A DNA stretch of 64,000 nucleotides from NCBI RefSeq assembly GCF_030704535.1, contig NC_081808.1:20448501-20512500 (forward strand). Direction: 5' to 3'. Source of the DNA: Vitis vinifera. Lineage: Eukaryota > Streptophyta > Magnoliopsida > Vitales > Vitaceae. Positions 51,855 to 64,000 of this stretch are shown piece by piece. The translations under genes were made by a program, and so were the position numbers. The notes beneath the pieces are model-generated. The model saw only the letters and a program-made list of their open reading frames with translations, was not told where the DNA came from and searched no databases. Numbering within the stretch: the stretch's first letter is position 1; each line of letters begins with the position of its first letter.

Positions 51855-54403
51855 TCAATGTGTCCCACATGATGGAATCTTTCTCTTTCGTTGTGAACAT
51901 CTACGGTATATGGCCATATTTGTTGTATCTATATGTGCTATCTGAAAAGTCTCCATCTCTATAGATTGTGACATGTCATCTACATGAACTATCAAATTAG
52001 ATGGAACTGGTGGAGGTAGAACTCGACGTACACGTGGAGCTCGATGTCCTCTAGGTACCCGTACATGTAATCGTGCGGCATAAGCTGTCTCCTGAAGAAA
52101 AAATTAGAGGTGCAATGGACTCTGTAACAGGTGGAGGTGCAATAGACTTTGTAACAGGTGGGGGTGCAATAGACTCTGTAACAGGTAGGGGTGCAATAGA
52201 CTCTGTAATAGGTGAGGGTGCATCCAATGATATAGATGGTTGAACAAGGGTAAGGGTAGATGGTATGGCAGTCTTGGGTCGAGATGAATGGGCTGGTATG
52301 GATATATCAGGGGGAGAAAATGGCAACTCTAATGATGCAGATGGCTGAAATAAAGGAAAGGTAGATGTGACTGGTGGATGTGAGGGTTGTACCAAAGTAG
52401 ATGCCAAAGGTACATGTCGGTGACCAGCTCGACGACCACCTCTCCCCCGACCTCTAATGGGTGATACCCTAACAAGCGTAATCAATGATGGTGGTCTCAT
52501 GGATGGCCTTGAAGATGTGGATGGCTCATGTGTCGAGTGTATGCGATGGTCCTCTCCTATAACACGTAAAACATCAATAACAATTCGGTGAGTTTCTTCC
52601 AAATCATTTGAAATAGCCATTTGCGATACGGCGGTGATTTGTATAAGAAAATGAAACATGAGGCATTTACACATAATTTAAGTTTAACATTCGTTAAAAA
52701 ATGGTTTTGTATCTCAAATGCTCTCACCAATAACTCAGTGGTAGAAGCTGTACTATGGAACCTCATATGATCTCTATGCAAAACAGGTGTGATCAGGCGT
52801 CGCGTGATACGTCGATACCACTGCATATATGGATCATAAAAAGCCATGGTAGTAATCGCAAGTGGTGCTGTCGCAATACGCTCAAAACGAGTAGCCCAAA
52901 GAGAAATATATTGAGCATGGAATGTACTGATGTCGTCCTCGCCTATCCACTAAATGTAGCTCCATATCTATCAAACAAGGTGGATGTATCCTTTGTTGCA
53001 TACGAAACTGGGGTAAAACTCGCTCTAGTCTATGCCACTCAATAATATCAAAGCAAATTAGAGGCGACATAGTTTGCCAAATTTCTTCATCAGCCTAACA
53101 TATAGCCGGAAGATGTGCAATCAAATTTGCTGTATATGGTTCCCATAATACTTGTAATTTTTTTTAAAAAATAATTAGTCACATTGGTGGAAAATATTGT
53201 AAAGGTAATCTTACACATCTACATTTTACCTGATCCTGTGTTTAGGCATCCAATTAATCTCGATAGAATGTCAACACATGTGGTGATGGGTTATGAGACC
53301 AAGACAAGGGTACTCTCCACTTGTGGCCTAATGGATCGACTGGGAGTGCCTCATTTGGCAATAGATGATCATGTAAACCATAAACTACATCATCATGTAC
53401 ATGTGGGACTACTATAGGCATTGGAGGACGATCGAAATCAGGTCGACCCACATGAAGTCTCTCCCATGACCACAACTACAAAATCAGATAGCATTATCAA
53501 AATTAGACAACTTACAATAATAATGTGAGTCAATTAATTATAATAGATAGTTATGTCGAAATACGTGTAATAGTGTGATAGGTCCATAAATCTCTGTGGC
53601 ACTATCTAAACTCGCACGACATAGTTCTCTATATAGGTATGCCAACACTGCACTGCCCCAACTATAGTGAGAAATCTCAGTGAAGTCTCTCAATAGTGGA
53701 AGGTAACATAATTGTACATGTGTGCCAGTCTTGTTTGCGAACAATGCTCCACCCAATAGTGCTAATATGAAAGCACGCGCATAGCGCTGTAAAATAACAT
53801 CATCAACCCCTGTTGGTGGATATGAGAACTGCTCACACAACCATCGTGCTGATATAGATGACCCTCTGATCTGAGATGGAGGTGGGACGTCACGTAAAAG
53901 ATCAGAACATAGTAGTGACCAATCTATGTCACATGTGCCAGTGATAGGAGGCCCATGAATACATAATCCTAGAATCATGGCTACATCCTGTAAAGTAACA
54001 GTCATCTCTCCAATAGGTAAATGAAATGTGTGTGTCTCGGGCCGCCATCGCTCAACAAGACTCGTGATCAATGACCAATCTAGTGAAATGTGTCTGACAC
54101 GATATGCACCATAAAATCCAGATTGCATCACATATCGCCGAATAGGAGGGTCCATCTCCCACTCTCGCATGAATGTCCATAAACGTTGTCGACATGTCAA
54201 TACCTGATGAAGCCACAAAAGATACCATTTCGATTAAATAAGAACTTAATTAAGGTTTATGATTATGTTTTTCTATACATCTATATTTATATATACATAT
54301 ATACCCAACCAGAATCCACTAATTGAGACCTTTGTCTGTCCTGTAGCGCTAAAATAGAGCGATCTAATGGATCTGGATCGAATCTGCCTTCTCTATGCTC
54401 CAT
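51855..54403 (-). pseudogene. Plant mobile domain (PMD, MAIN/MAIL-like) gene, broken by stop codons
   Basis: Exon 1 is 54403-54305 (MEHREGRFDPDPLDRSIL). Exon 2 is 54203-53565 with the PMD core: WSLITSLVERWRPETHTFHL, PIGEMTVTLQDVAMILGL, WLCEQFSYPP, HYSWGSAVLAYLYRELC. Exon 3 starts at 53475 with LWSWERLHVGRPDFDRPPMP. The exon-3 frame then meets TAA twice where Gln is expected (RD*LDA*TQDQ, about 53236-53256), and a TAG interrupts the next exon at about 53095 (LPAIC*ADEEIWQ). Later pieces (MAFYDPYMQWYRRITRRLI; a Pro/Ser-rich tail with four SIAPxPVTE-type repeats at about 52110-52215) continue to a stop near 51855. Family knowledge: PMD proteins occur in plant transposons and as host silencing factors (MAIN, MAIL1). 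It is downstream of, and on the same strand as, the transposase. Confidence 0.85.
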
Positions 54404-54439
54404 TACTATACTATCATAATAAATTAATGTTAATATTAC

Positions 54440-55170
54440 AATTTAAACAATTTCGACAGAGTATCCCCTATAAAAAAGGTATTCTCCAAAAAACAAAGAT
54501 CCTGATTAATCAAAATATTTATTCGCAACCAATATCAATATCCAAGTACAATAATTTAAAAAAAAATTGTCAAACACTAATGTTCACATCCAAATTTTAA
54601 AAATTTCGACAGAGTATCCCCTATAAATAGGGTATTATCCAAAATACAAACAACTTGATTACTCAAAATATTTATTTGCAACCAATATCAAGATCCAAGT
54701 ACAATAATTTAAAAAAAAAATTGTCAAACACTAATGTTTACATCCAAATTTTAAAAATTTCGGCAGAGTATCCCCTATAAATAGGGTATTCTCCAAAATA
54801 CAAACAACCTGATTAATCAAAATATTTATTTGCAACCAATATCAATATCCAAGTACAATAATTTAAAAAAAAAATTGTCAAACACTAATGTTCACATCCA
54901 AATTTTAAAAATTTCAGTAGAGTATCCCCTATAAATAGGGTATTCTCCAAAATACAAACAACCTAATTAATCAAAATATTCATCTGCAACCAATATCAAT
55001 ATTCAAGTACAATAATGAAAAAAATGTAATAATATAATGTTCGCATCCAAATATTAAAAATTTTGACAGAGTCTCCCCTATAAATATGGTATTCTCCAAA
55101 ATACAAACAACTTGATTCATCAAAATATTCATATTACAATTTTGAAATTAACAGCAAAGTCTCTCTTATA
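54440..55170. repeat. Tandem repeats (about 152-155 bp, five to six units) with CCCCTATAAATAGGG core
   Basis: Units start near 54447, 54603, 54758, 54912, 55061 and 55148, the last degenerate. Each reads TTTCGACAGAGTATCCCC, then TATAAATAGGGTATTCTCC, ACAAACAACTTGATTAATC, and ends TTTAAAAAAAAATTGTCAAAC. The TATA-like palindromic core recurs in each unit. The array fills the space between the transposase 3' end and the PMD start codon, and so sits where the PMD promoter should be. Confidence 0.88.
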
Positions 55171-55229
55171 ACATAAGTATTGTCCAAAATACAAATAACA
55201 TAATATCAACATCCAAAGCTTACCACCCA

Positions 55230-57805
55230 TCATGAAGGCCCAGCACCCATGTTCTTATTTGGACAAGAACGACGATTGTGACCACTTTGTTTGCACAAAC
55301 CACATGTAACCGAGGTTTTACCTTCTCTAACATTCATTTCATTGTACAAACAAGTAGATTTAGGTCATCCACTTGACACACGTTTCATTGAATCTGTAGG
55401 CACAATAACTGGACCAACATATGGTGGCCACTCGTACTCATTATGTATGGGGTTAAACAGTGGTGCCCAAGTGCTAAAGTACGATTGTATAGTATAATAA
55501 TGTTGAACAAATGATCTAAAATCAATTGAACGAAAATGACATGCCGCTAGAATATGACTACATGGGAATCCATATATGAGTGTTTTGCCACATGTGCATC
55601 CATGCTCACGTAGGTTAACACGATATGTTCTTCCACCAGATGATGTCTTTTTACTACCTACTGGCCTTCACATGAAACAGTCCTTGGAAGTGGTCATACA
55701 AAACAACCTCATGAGAACCTGCCTTAACAACATTTGCATTAATCTTAGCATCAACATAAAGAGTGTATTGTTCACCTAAAGCAAGTCGACTAGCACCATG
55801 TTCTCTTCTTACAACAAAGTAACTATTAACTCGATAGAATGTCAATTGAACAAATGCGGTGATAGGGAAACTTCGTGCCCCTTTAAGCACACTATTGAAC
55901 ACTTTTGACATGTTCGTAGTCATTATGCCATATCGTCAACCTCCATCATGTGATAGTGCCCATTTCTCAAAGGGAATAGCCTCCAACCAGTTGAGTGCGT
56001 CTTGATTGATTCTCCCAATCGTCTCCATATGCATGTTGAATTTTTCTACCTTAGTTTCTAAGGCGGCTCTGCATAAAAGTTGTTTCAAGCATTTGTCCTT
56101 AAAGTGAGTCATAAAGTTGCTAGCAAAATGGCACATACAAATTTGATGATATGCATTTGGCTCAGACTAACCAAGATAAACATCAACAAACGCAGCCATA
56201 ATGCCCGGATGACGATCAGAGATAACACAAAGACCCCTCATTTGAGTTACTCGATTTCTAATACATGCCAAAAACCATCCCCAATTATCAACATTTTCAC
56301 CCTCAGTTAATGCAAAAGCAAGAGGAAACAATTGATTATTTCCATCACAGCCCATGGCAATCGTTGCAGTGCCCTTATACTTCCCATACAAGTCTGTACC
56401 ATCAATAGTTAGCACATGACGACAATGCTTGAAACTCTCTATGGAAGGATGAAATGCCCAAAAGTCTCGTTGAAATACCTCTTCATTTCGCATATTTCCT
56501 GGGAATGTTTTAGAAATTACAACACATCCTAGATTGGCTTGCTCTAAGGCACCAAAAAAATGTGGCAGTTTACCGTATGATTTATAGAATCACCAAACAA
56601 AATAGTTAATGCTTTACGCTTGCCTTTCGAAGCCTTAGTGTATGAGATATGGTACCCGAATCTTTCTACAACACTTGCTTGAATGGCAGCCACTGAAAGT
56701 GTGAATTGTGTCTTAATCATTCCCTCTATATGGGTGGCTATCAGGTTTGAGTCTAACTGATGATGATCTTGGTTCATGCAAGGATTGACACATGTGTGTG
56801 GGCCACTATATTTGTTGATCTCAAATAAAGATGTCCCTTTAACAACCGTAGCACGAAGTCTCCAAGGACATTGAGACTGTTCAGCTTTCTTGCATCTTAG
56901 GGCCAACAATTTCTTTGTGGATGACAAAACGATATACTCTTGGTGCGAATTAATAGAGTACATCTTTACAGCATATTGCAAATCTCATTTGGAATTAAAT
57001 ATTTGTCCAACTATGAACTCTCCAATTGGATGTCCCATAAGAGTATTTCCCCATGGGGTCCATTCACTTGACACAACATGACCAATGTTTTCAACATTTT
57101 CAAATTGTGGTGATGGTGCCAAATGATATTGCATTGGAGATAATTCAATTGGGTCATCTAAATCCTATGTATCTGGATTGTTTGACAAGTTACATCATTC
57201 CCCATCCACAACCACATATCTTATTTGTTCTCTTTCAATTGCCTCATGAACAGCTAAAAAAGACGAGCTACCTTCCCTATCTTGATTATCATTATTATGA
57301 ACATCCTCGGCTCCTACACTGTCATCATCACATTGTCTTCCTTCTTCGTCTTCCTCATCCTCTTCTGATCTATGCTCAAAAGTAAATGGATTTTGAACAT
57401 TACTAGTACCATCATTTTCACCAAGTAACAAAGGCATGCAATTACCAATTGGTGAATTCATTTGTAAGTCAATAGGTACTTGTTCAACAAATAACTCAAC
57501 TTCATCCATCCCAAATCTGTTATGCATTTCTAACATTCGAGCTACACCACTATCATTCTTTACTGGGCAAGGTTGGAATTTATTCCATTTTTTCATAGGA
57601 TACTTCAACTAAGAATTAATCAAAAATGTTCTTTATTGATGTCAGTGACCGAGTATATCATTTCCAACAGTTTTTCATATATTGTCCCAAGAGGCACATC
57701 AATAGGTTCAACCACAACTCTATCCCCAACATAATCAACATCGGTTTGTGTTCTCACCATTTTCCCATTACAAAAACAAACTATTGCCACCGATAAATTA
57801 GACAT
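55230..57805 (-). pseudogene. MuDR-type MULE transposase, inactivated
   Basis: Segments in the expected order on the minus strand: PB1-like N-terminus (MSNLSVAIVCFCNGKMV, 57805); an acidic linker; the DNA-binding zinc region (LRCKKAEQSQCPWRLRATVV, GPHTCVN); the RNase-H-like core with Asp in LTIDGTDLYGKYKG and Asp in VISDRHPGI (56493-56167); WLEAIPFEKWALSHDGG; a SWIM finger CTCGKTLIYGFPCSH near 55580; and a zinc knuckle CGLCKQSGHNRRSC near 55290. Lesions include frameshifts near 57605 and 56585, a TAG where Gln is expected (YLG*SEPNAYHQI, about 56169) and a TGA where Arg is expected (DGG*RYGIMTTN, about 55935). The protein can no longer be made as one chain. Confidence 0.88.
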
Positions 57806-59790
<1,985 letters not shown>

Positions 59791-59984
59791 GTGCTCCAAA
59801 CCATCCTTTCTGGCAGCCCTCCCTACCCTCCTTCTTGTCCTCTTTCTATCATCAAAACTAAAAAATTCCAAGTTTCAACCAGTAGAGATGAAAGAGGTGA
59901 GAAAGATGAGAAATCCATAATATTCCCATGCTATAAAAGGTCAGGTGAGCCGAGAGCCTATTCCACCAACATACAGGTGAGTAG

Positions 59985-60245
59985 GTGCCATACCCTCCTC
60001 CTCGCTCTGGTAGAACCTCCGTTTCCAAAAACTATTATTACGAGGACTCCTCGTCTTTATCATGGGAATTCAGTGATCCCAAGATCAAGAGAATGAAGAG
60101 GATTGCGTTGTATAAGGCTTATGGCATCGAGAGAAAGATGAAGACCTCCTTGAGAGGAGGGTTTCGTTGGGTTAAGAACAGAGCTAGAAGATTTATTTAT
60201 TTATTTATTAAATTGGGCAAAATCAAAGAATTTGCATTTGGGTAA
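59985..60245 (+). CDS. DUF3511-like small protein gene or captured fragment (86 aa)
   Basis: The frame reads SLSWEFSDPKIKRMKRIALY, KAYGIERKMKTSLRGGFRW and VKNRARRF. This follows the conserved C-terminal signature of plant DUF3511 proteins (SWSF.DPE..RKKR.A.YK.Y.VEGK.K.S.R.SFRW.K). The N-terminal part is short, with Tyr/Ser-rich sequence (YYYEDSSS) as in the family. A TATA-like CTATAAAAGG lies at about 59931. The last dozen residues differ from the usual ending. It lies inside the MULE's inverted repeats, on the opposite strand to the transposase, so it may be a gene captured by the element. Function of the family is unknown to me. Confidence 0.55.
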   Translation: MPYPPPRSGRTSVSKNYYYEDSSSLSWEFSDPKIKRMKRIALYKAYGIERKMKTSLRGGFRWVKNRARRFIYLFIKLGKIKEFAFG

Positions 60246-60574
60246 AAAATTTGTTATTTTTGCATGACCTGCACTTTTTCTTCCTCTTCAAACCTTAACC
60301 CACCATCGCCTAAATTCGAAATCTACCCAAACCCTCAATGTACAGAAAACAATTTCATTTAATTTTTCGTTTTCCTCTATTTGGTTAGTAAGAAAGCTAA
60401 GGAAAATGAGGGGAAAAAAAAACATACCTAGCCACTGCAAGATGTTGCTAGTGGTGCTGCTAGTGGGAGCCGCAGATGGTGAGGAGAGATGGTGGGAGCC
60501 GTAGAGAAGAGAAAATAATAGTTAGGGTTTTTGTTGAATGATTTCGGATGAAAAATTGGGTCTTTAGAGTAGTG

Positions 60575-60690
60575 GATTGCTGATATGGATTGCTCATGTG
60601 GATTCAAAAGACTAGTTTGACAAATACTTTGAAAGATGTATTAGTTTGGTTTTTTTTTTTAAGTAAACATTACTTTGACTGCAAACTCTA
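60575..60690 (-). repeat. Right terminal inverted repeat of the MULE
   Basis: Complement aligns to 50632-50745. It contains TTTGACAAATACTTTGAAAG, the long T-run at 60649-60660, and CAAACTC at the outer end (60682-60688). Confidence 0.65.
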
Positions 60691-61235
60691 ATTTCAAACC
60701 TTCTCAGTTTGGCACCTAATCATGTTTGACAAAGATTATTATTACAATCCCTAAATAGATTGATACTAAAAAGCTTTTCCTTGGTTGAACCATCCCATCT
60801 CTTCAAATGGACCAAGCTATCCATGAAAATGATTTGTGGATGTTAGCAGGTTAGATAAAATTTTAACCTTGACTACAGGATGGGGGATGTTGAACGGTTT
60901 TGGTTTAGCTTCCTAGATTAAATTTCATACTTTTCCAGAGAGACAACTTTTTCCATTCCCATCTCTAACTATCCCTTTAAGAACAATTTGCCAAAAATAG
61001 ATGACCATAGTTGCTTCCTACTCGAGTCTCTAGACAGATCCCTAATCCATTCCATTTCTAGGTCAGACAAAGTAGGAAAACTGCTAGCTGAAGTCTTATA
61101 GAAGGGATTGCAAATGAACAAGTAAATGGGTGGTATCAAGGTTAATGATGTGGTTTATTCCATTCTTAATAGTTCTAAGAGTTGAATGACTTACTAACTT
61201 TAAATTCTCTCCTGGGCTTTCCTTGGATTTTTCAG
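60691..61235. other. Spacer or upstream intron sequence, no feature recognised
   Basis: Normal AT content, no open frame with family resemblance. It may be intron of the broken DUF726 gene that follows. Confidence 0.35.
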
Positions 61236-61554
61236 GCCTGTGACACTCACAGGTTACTCTCTTGGAGCACGAGTGATTTTCAAGTGTCTGCAGTATTTGG
61301 CTAAAACTGAACAAAATGGTAATTGGTACCCTCAAGCTGTTTGTGATGGATGGTTTGTATTGCTTTAATGATGTGATACACAAATTTTTGCAGCTGAACT
61401 TGTTGAAAGAGTTGTTCTTCTTGGAGCACCCACTATCTTCTATTTAGCCTTATTACCTCCTGCTATTTTGCAGATGGTGGTTGGAGGATTTGTGAATGCA
61501 TTCTCAACAAATGATTGGACACTTGGGGTTGTCTTTCGTGCTAAGTATGTATAA
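61236..61554 (+). pseudogene. DUF726 (TMCO4-like alpha/beta-hydrolase) gene fragment
   Basis: Exon-like pieces: 61236-61318 (PVTLTGYSLGARVIFKCLQY), with the nucleophile-elbow motif GYSLG; 61394-about 61434 (AELVERVVLLGAP); and 61474-61551 (GGFVNAFSTNDWTLGVVFRA). These match consecutive conserved segments of plant TMCO4/DUF726 proteins. The segment normally joining GAP to the next block (containing a DENW-type motif) is replaced by intron-like sequence ending TTTTGCAG, and the frame stops at 61552. Upstream and downstream exons are not found. A degraded or shuffled fragment. Confidence 0.7.
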
Positions 61555-62240
61555 TTTACAATTGAGCTCCATGAGAATCTTCAACCATGAAGAAAATGGT
61601 AGATGTGCAATTGATGTGCCCTTGTATGTCTTGGTCTGATGAATCATTCTTATCGTTGCTTTAGTTAGGGCTGCTCCTTCTGTAGGTTGGTTCCCAATTC
61701 ATCATTATCTTTCTTGAGCGGGCTTTGAACATTACATGAGCTAATCAAACCAACCAATCCTGATTGTCTTATTATATTTACACAATTTTGGTAATACATC
61801 TACTTCAAGAAGAAGATAGCTTCAGAAACTGTGTTGTCTCATATCATAATATGATTGTGATGTTAATTTCATATATTTGCCATTGGAACATGTGTGCTGA
61901 ATTATTGATGTGTAGGGAAATTATTTAGTTCTAGATCATCACATAACAATTTTAGTGTATTTCCTATTGAACCAAATTTTAGGATTATTTGTGATTAAGA
62001 CATTTATTACCTCTATAAACCTTGCATCTTTGTCACAATATTTGTAATTACATTTGTAGTGAAACAAATAATTAATGTTATTGAGATACAACCAGTGGTA
62101 TTTGACTTCATTATTATACTGATTAATTGTATTGATGTTGTTCAAATTTAGTTTCTTTCTGTAGTAAAGATTCTGGTTTCTGATGATAAGAGAATGCACC
62201 TTTAGCATGTAACAAATGCTTTTACACAGATCTTATAAAG
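61548..62240. repeat. First copy of a ~700-bp direct repeat
   Basis: Starts GTATAATTTACAATTGAGCTCC and recurs at 63262-64000 with few changes, roughly 1.7 kb away. The second copy contains an extra ~50-base internal stretch near its start and runs off the window end. Confidence 0.9.
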
Positions 62241-62617
62241 TAGGGCACTTGTTGTGAGTCATAATTCATGTAATCAACTGCCGCCAATTAGGAATAGAGG
62301 TCCACACATTAAAGTGCTTTGTTTTTAGTTTGAAAAACTACTGTTGAAAAGATTACAAAATAGTAGAAGTTCCATGTTAGGTATTTTGACTTTGTCTCAA
62401 CAAACAATAATGGAGAGACATCATTTTTCTCTCGTGCAACATGAGACTGAGAAACTTCAAATTGATAATGCGCACTGAACTAAGGTTTGGTTTCACATAG
62501 ATACTTTGCAACAATTTTTTCCTCATATGATGTAAGGATATATATTTTTTATACTTCTTCATAAGACAATCACATGCATTGTAACACAACCATGAAATTG
62601 ACAAAGTCACTACTGTG

Positions 62618-62984
62618 GTAAGGGCTGAGTTAGCAAATCATAATGTTGAAACCATTACCCACACTAGCACACTAGATCGAGTGTTAAGGGCTGAGTTAGT
62701 AAATCAAAATGCTGAAACCATTACCACCACTAACAAACTAGATCGGGTGAGTATCACAAGTGTAGCTGAGAAGTGTTTTTCATTACTTGTATATCTATGA
62801 GGTTCAATCTTTGTTTTTGTTTTCTAAAGTTTTTTCGGGTTGTCTTTTTTTTTTTTAATCCTAGGACATTCATGCAGTTAGAGCTCAGTTAGAAGCTGCA
62901 AAGTATGATGTTATTAAATACTGTATGGGTACCATTGTTTCTATTTTAGCTTTGAGTTTTGCTGCGATTCGCATGTTGATGTAA
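62618..62984 (+). pseudogene. DUF1640 (MCUR1/FMP32-like, mitochondrial coiled-coil) gene, last exons only
   Basis: Exon piece 62618-62746 reads VRAELANHNVETITHTSTLD then RAELVNQNAETITTTNKLDR. After a GT-AG intron, 62865-62984 reads DIHAVRAQLEAAKYDVIKYC and GTIVSILALSFAAIRMLM before TAA. This is the C-terminal coiled coil and single membrane helix of plant DUF1640 proteins, which sit in the inner mitochondrial membrane. The Asn/Thr-rich segment is duplicated in frame by a 66-bp tandem repeat (62622 and 62688). No earlier exons are visible, so this looks like a displaced gene end. Confidence 0.7.
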
Positions 62985-63261
62985 GGAGTTTAGCAAATCA
63001 TGCTATTGGAAAAAAAAATGAATATATGGTATTGATTTTTTGTGCATTGAGCCATATCGTGTTTTTGTGTCCATGGTGGTTACCTCAGCTTAAGGAGTAA
63101 AGAGTTTTCAAAAATGTAAGTGAATGCATTTCTATTAACATTTCCAAAGCAAGGGTATTCAGTACATGTTATTGACTATTGAGCCACATCTCTCTTTTTG
63201 TGCATTGAGCCACATTCTGTTTTTGTGTCTATGGTGATTACCTAATAGAGAAGATTTTAAC

Positions 63262-64000
63262 CATGTATAATTTACAATTGAGCTCTATGAGAATCTTCAA
63301 CCATGAAGAAAATGGTAGATGTGCAATTGATGTGCCATAAATAATCAATGGAGCTATTGCTGATAGGATGTGCAATTGATGTGCCCTTGTATGTCTTGGT
63401 CTGATGAGTCATTCTTATCGGTTCTTTAGTTAGGGCTGCTCCTTCTGTAGGTTGGTTTCCAATTCAACATTATCTTTCTTGGGCGGGCTTTGAACATTAC
63501 ATGAGCTAATCAAACCAACCAATCCTGATAGTCCTATTATATTTACACAATTTTGGTAATACATCTACTTCAAGGAGAAGATAGCTTCAGAAACTGTGTT
63601 GTCTCATATCATAATATGATTGTGATGTTAATTTCATATATTTGCCATTGGAACATGTGTGCTGAATTGTTGATGTGTAGGGAAATTATTTAGTTCTAGA
63701 TCATCACATAACAATTTTAGTGTATTTCCTATTGAACCAAATTTTAGGATTATTTGTGATGAAGACATTTCTTACCTTTATAAGCCTTGCATCTTTGTCA
63801 CAATATTTGTAATTACATTTGTAGTGAAACAAATAATTAATGTTATTGAGATACAACCAGTGGTATTTGACTTCATTATTATACTGATTAATTGTGTTGA
63901 TGTTGTTCAAATTTAGTTTCTTTCTGTAGTAAAGATTTTGGTTTCTGATGATAAGAGAATGCACCTTTAGCATGTAACAAATGCTTTTACACATATCTTA
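63262..64000. repeat. Second copy of the ~700-bp direct repeat (continues past the window)
   Basis: Matches 61548-62240. An inserted stretch near 63337-63385 partly repeats GATGTGCAATTGATGTGCC. The DUF1640 gene end lies between the two copies, so the next copy of that unit may lie just beyond the window. Confidence 0.9.

Noticed and set aside
53538..54218. Intact functional PMD gene
   Set aside because: The open frame covers only one exon; later exons carry stop codons at conserved positions, so the gene as a whole is a pseudogene.

Overview
The window looks like nuclear DNA of a woody dicot, most likely a grapevine (Vitis). The genes have introns with plant-type splice sites and the spacers are very AT-rich. 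LINE, LTR and DNA-transposon debris is abundant. The gene at 33.2 kb has the make-up I know from grape DHN1: a YSK2 dehydrin of 130 residues with its only intron inside the Ser tract. The genus is inferred; the gene families are read directly.

Layout. 1-4.2 kb: last two exons of a UBE3D-type E2-binding ubiquitin ligase gene (+), with a LINE end upstream and a second LINE tail inside its intron. 5.9-8.4 kb: complete four-exon RD19-type papain-like cysteine protease (-). 10.5-21.6 kb: complete 16-exon WD40 gene of the PWP1 family (-), whose introns hold a TIR element with target-site duplication, a LINE fragment, a 33-bp retroposon tail and a SINE-bearing TIR element. 22.3-30.4 kb: repeat-rich block with a 421-bp inverted copy of PWP1-intron sequence, a tandem array of hairpins, a 3.8-kb LTR-like element with perfect 5-bp TSD that carries an NFD4-like gene fragment, and a probable solo LTR. 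32.8-33.7 kb: dehydrin gene with an ABRE/DRE-rich promoter. 34.7-35.8 kb: LINE reverse-transcriptase remnant. 36.4-39.3 kb: a PPR-DYW gene (-) and a small two-exon gene (+) share a 301-bp divergent promoter. 40.8-47.7 kb: seven-exon GT4 glycosyltransferase gene (-). 50.6-60.7 kb: a decayed Mutator-like element with ~110-bp terminal inverted repeats. It carries a MuDR-type transposase pseudogene, a plant mobile domain (PMD) pseudogene, two unusual tandem arrays and a DUF3511-type host-like gene. 61.2-64 kb: broken pieces of a DUF726 (TMCO4-like) gene and a DUF1640 (MCUR1/FMP32-like) gene, within sequence duplicated about 1.7 kb apart.

The host genes are unrelated housekeeping or stress genes and form no operon or pathway. 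The most noteworthy part is the 10-kb PMD-carrying MULE. Three host introns that appear to use GC donors, the inverted 421-bp copy flanking the PWP1 5' end, and the two hairpin arrays come next. Exon boundaries below were derived by hand from splice signals, frame continuity and family alignment from memory; no transcript or database was consulted.
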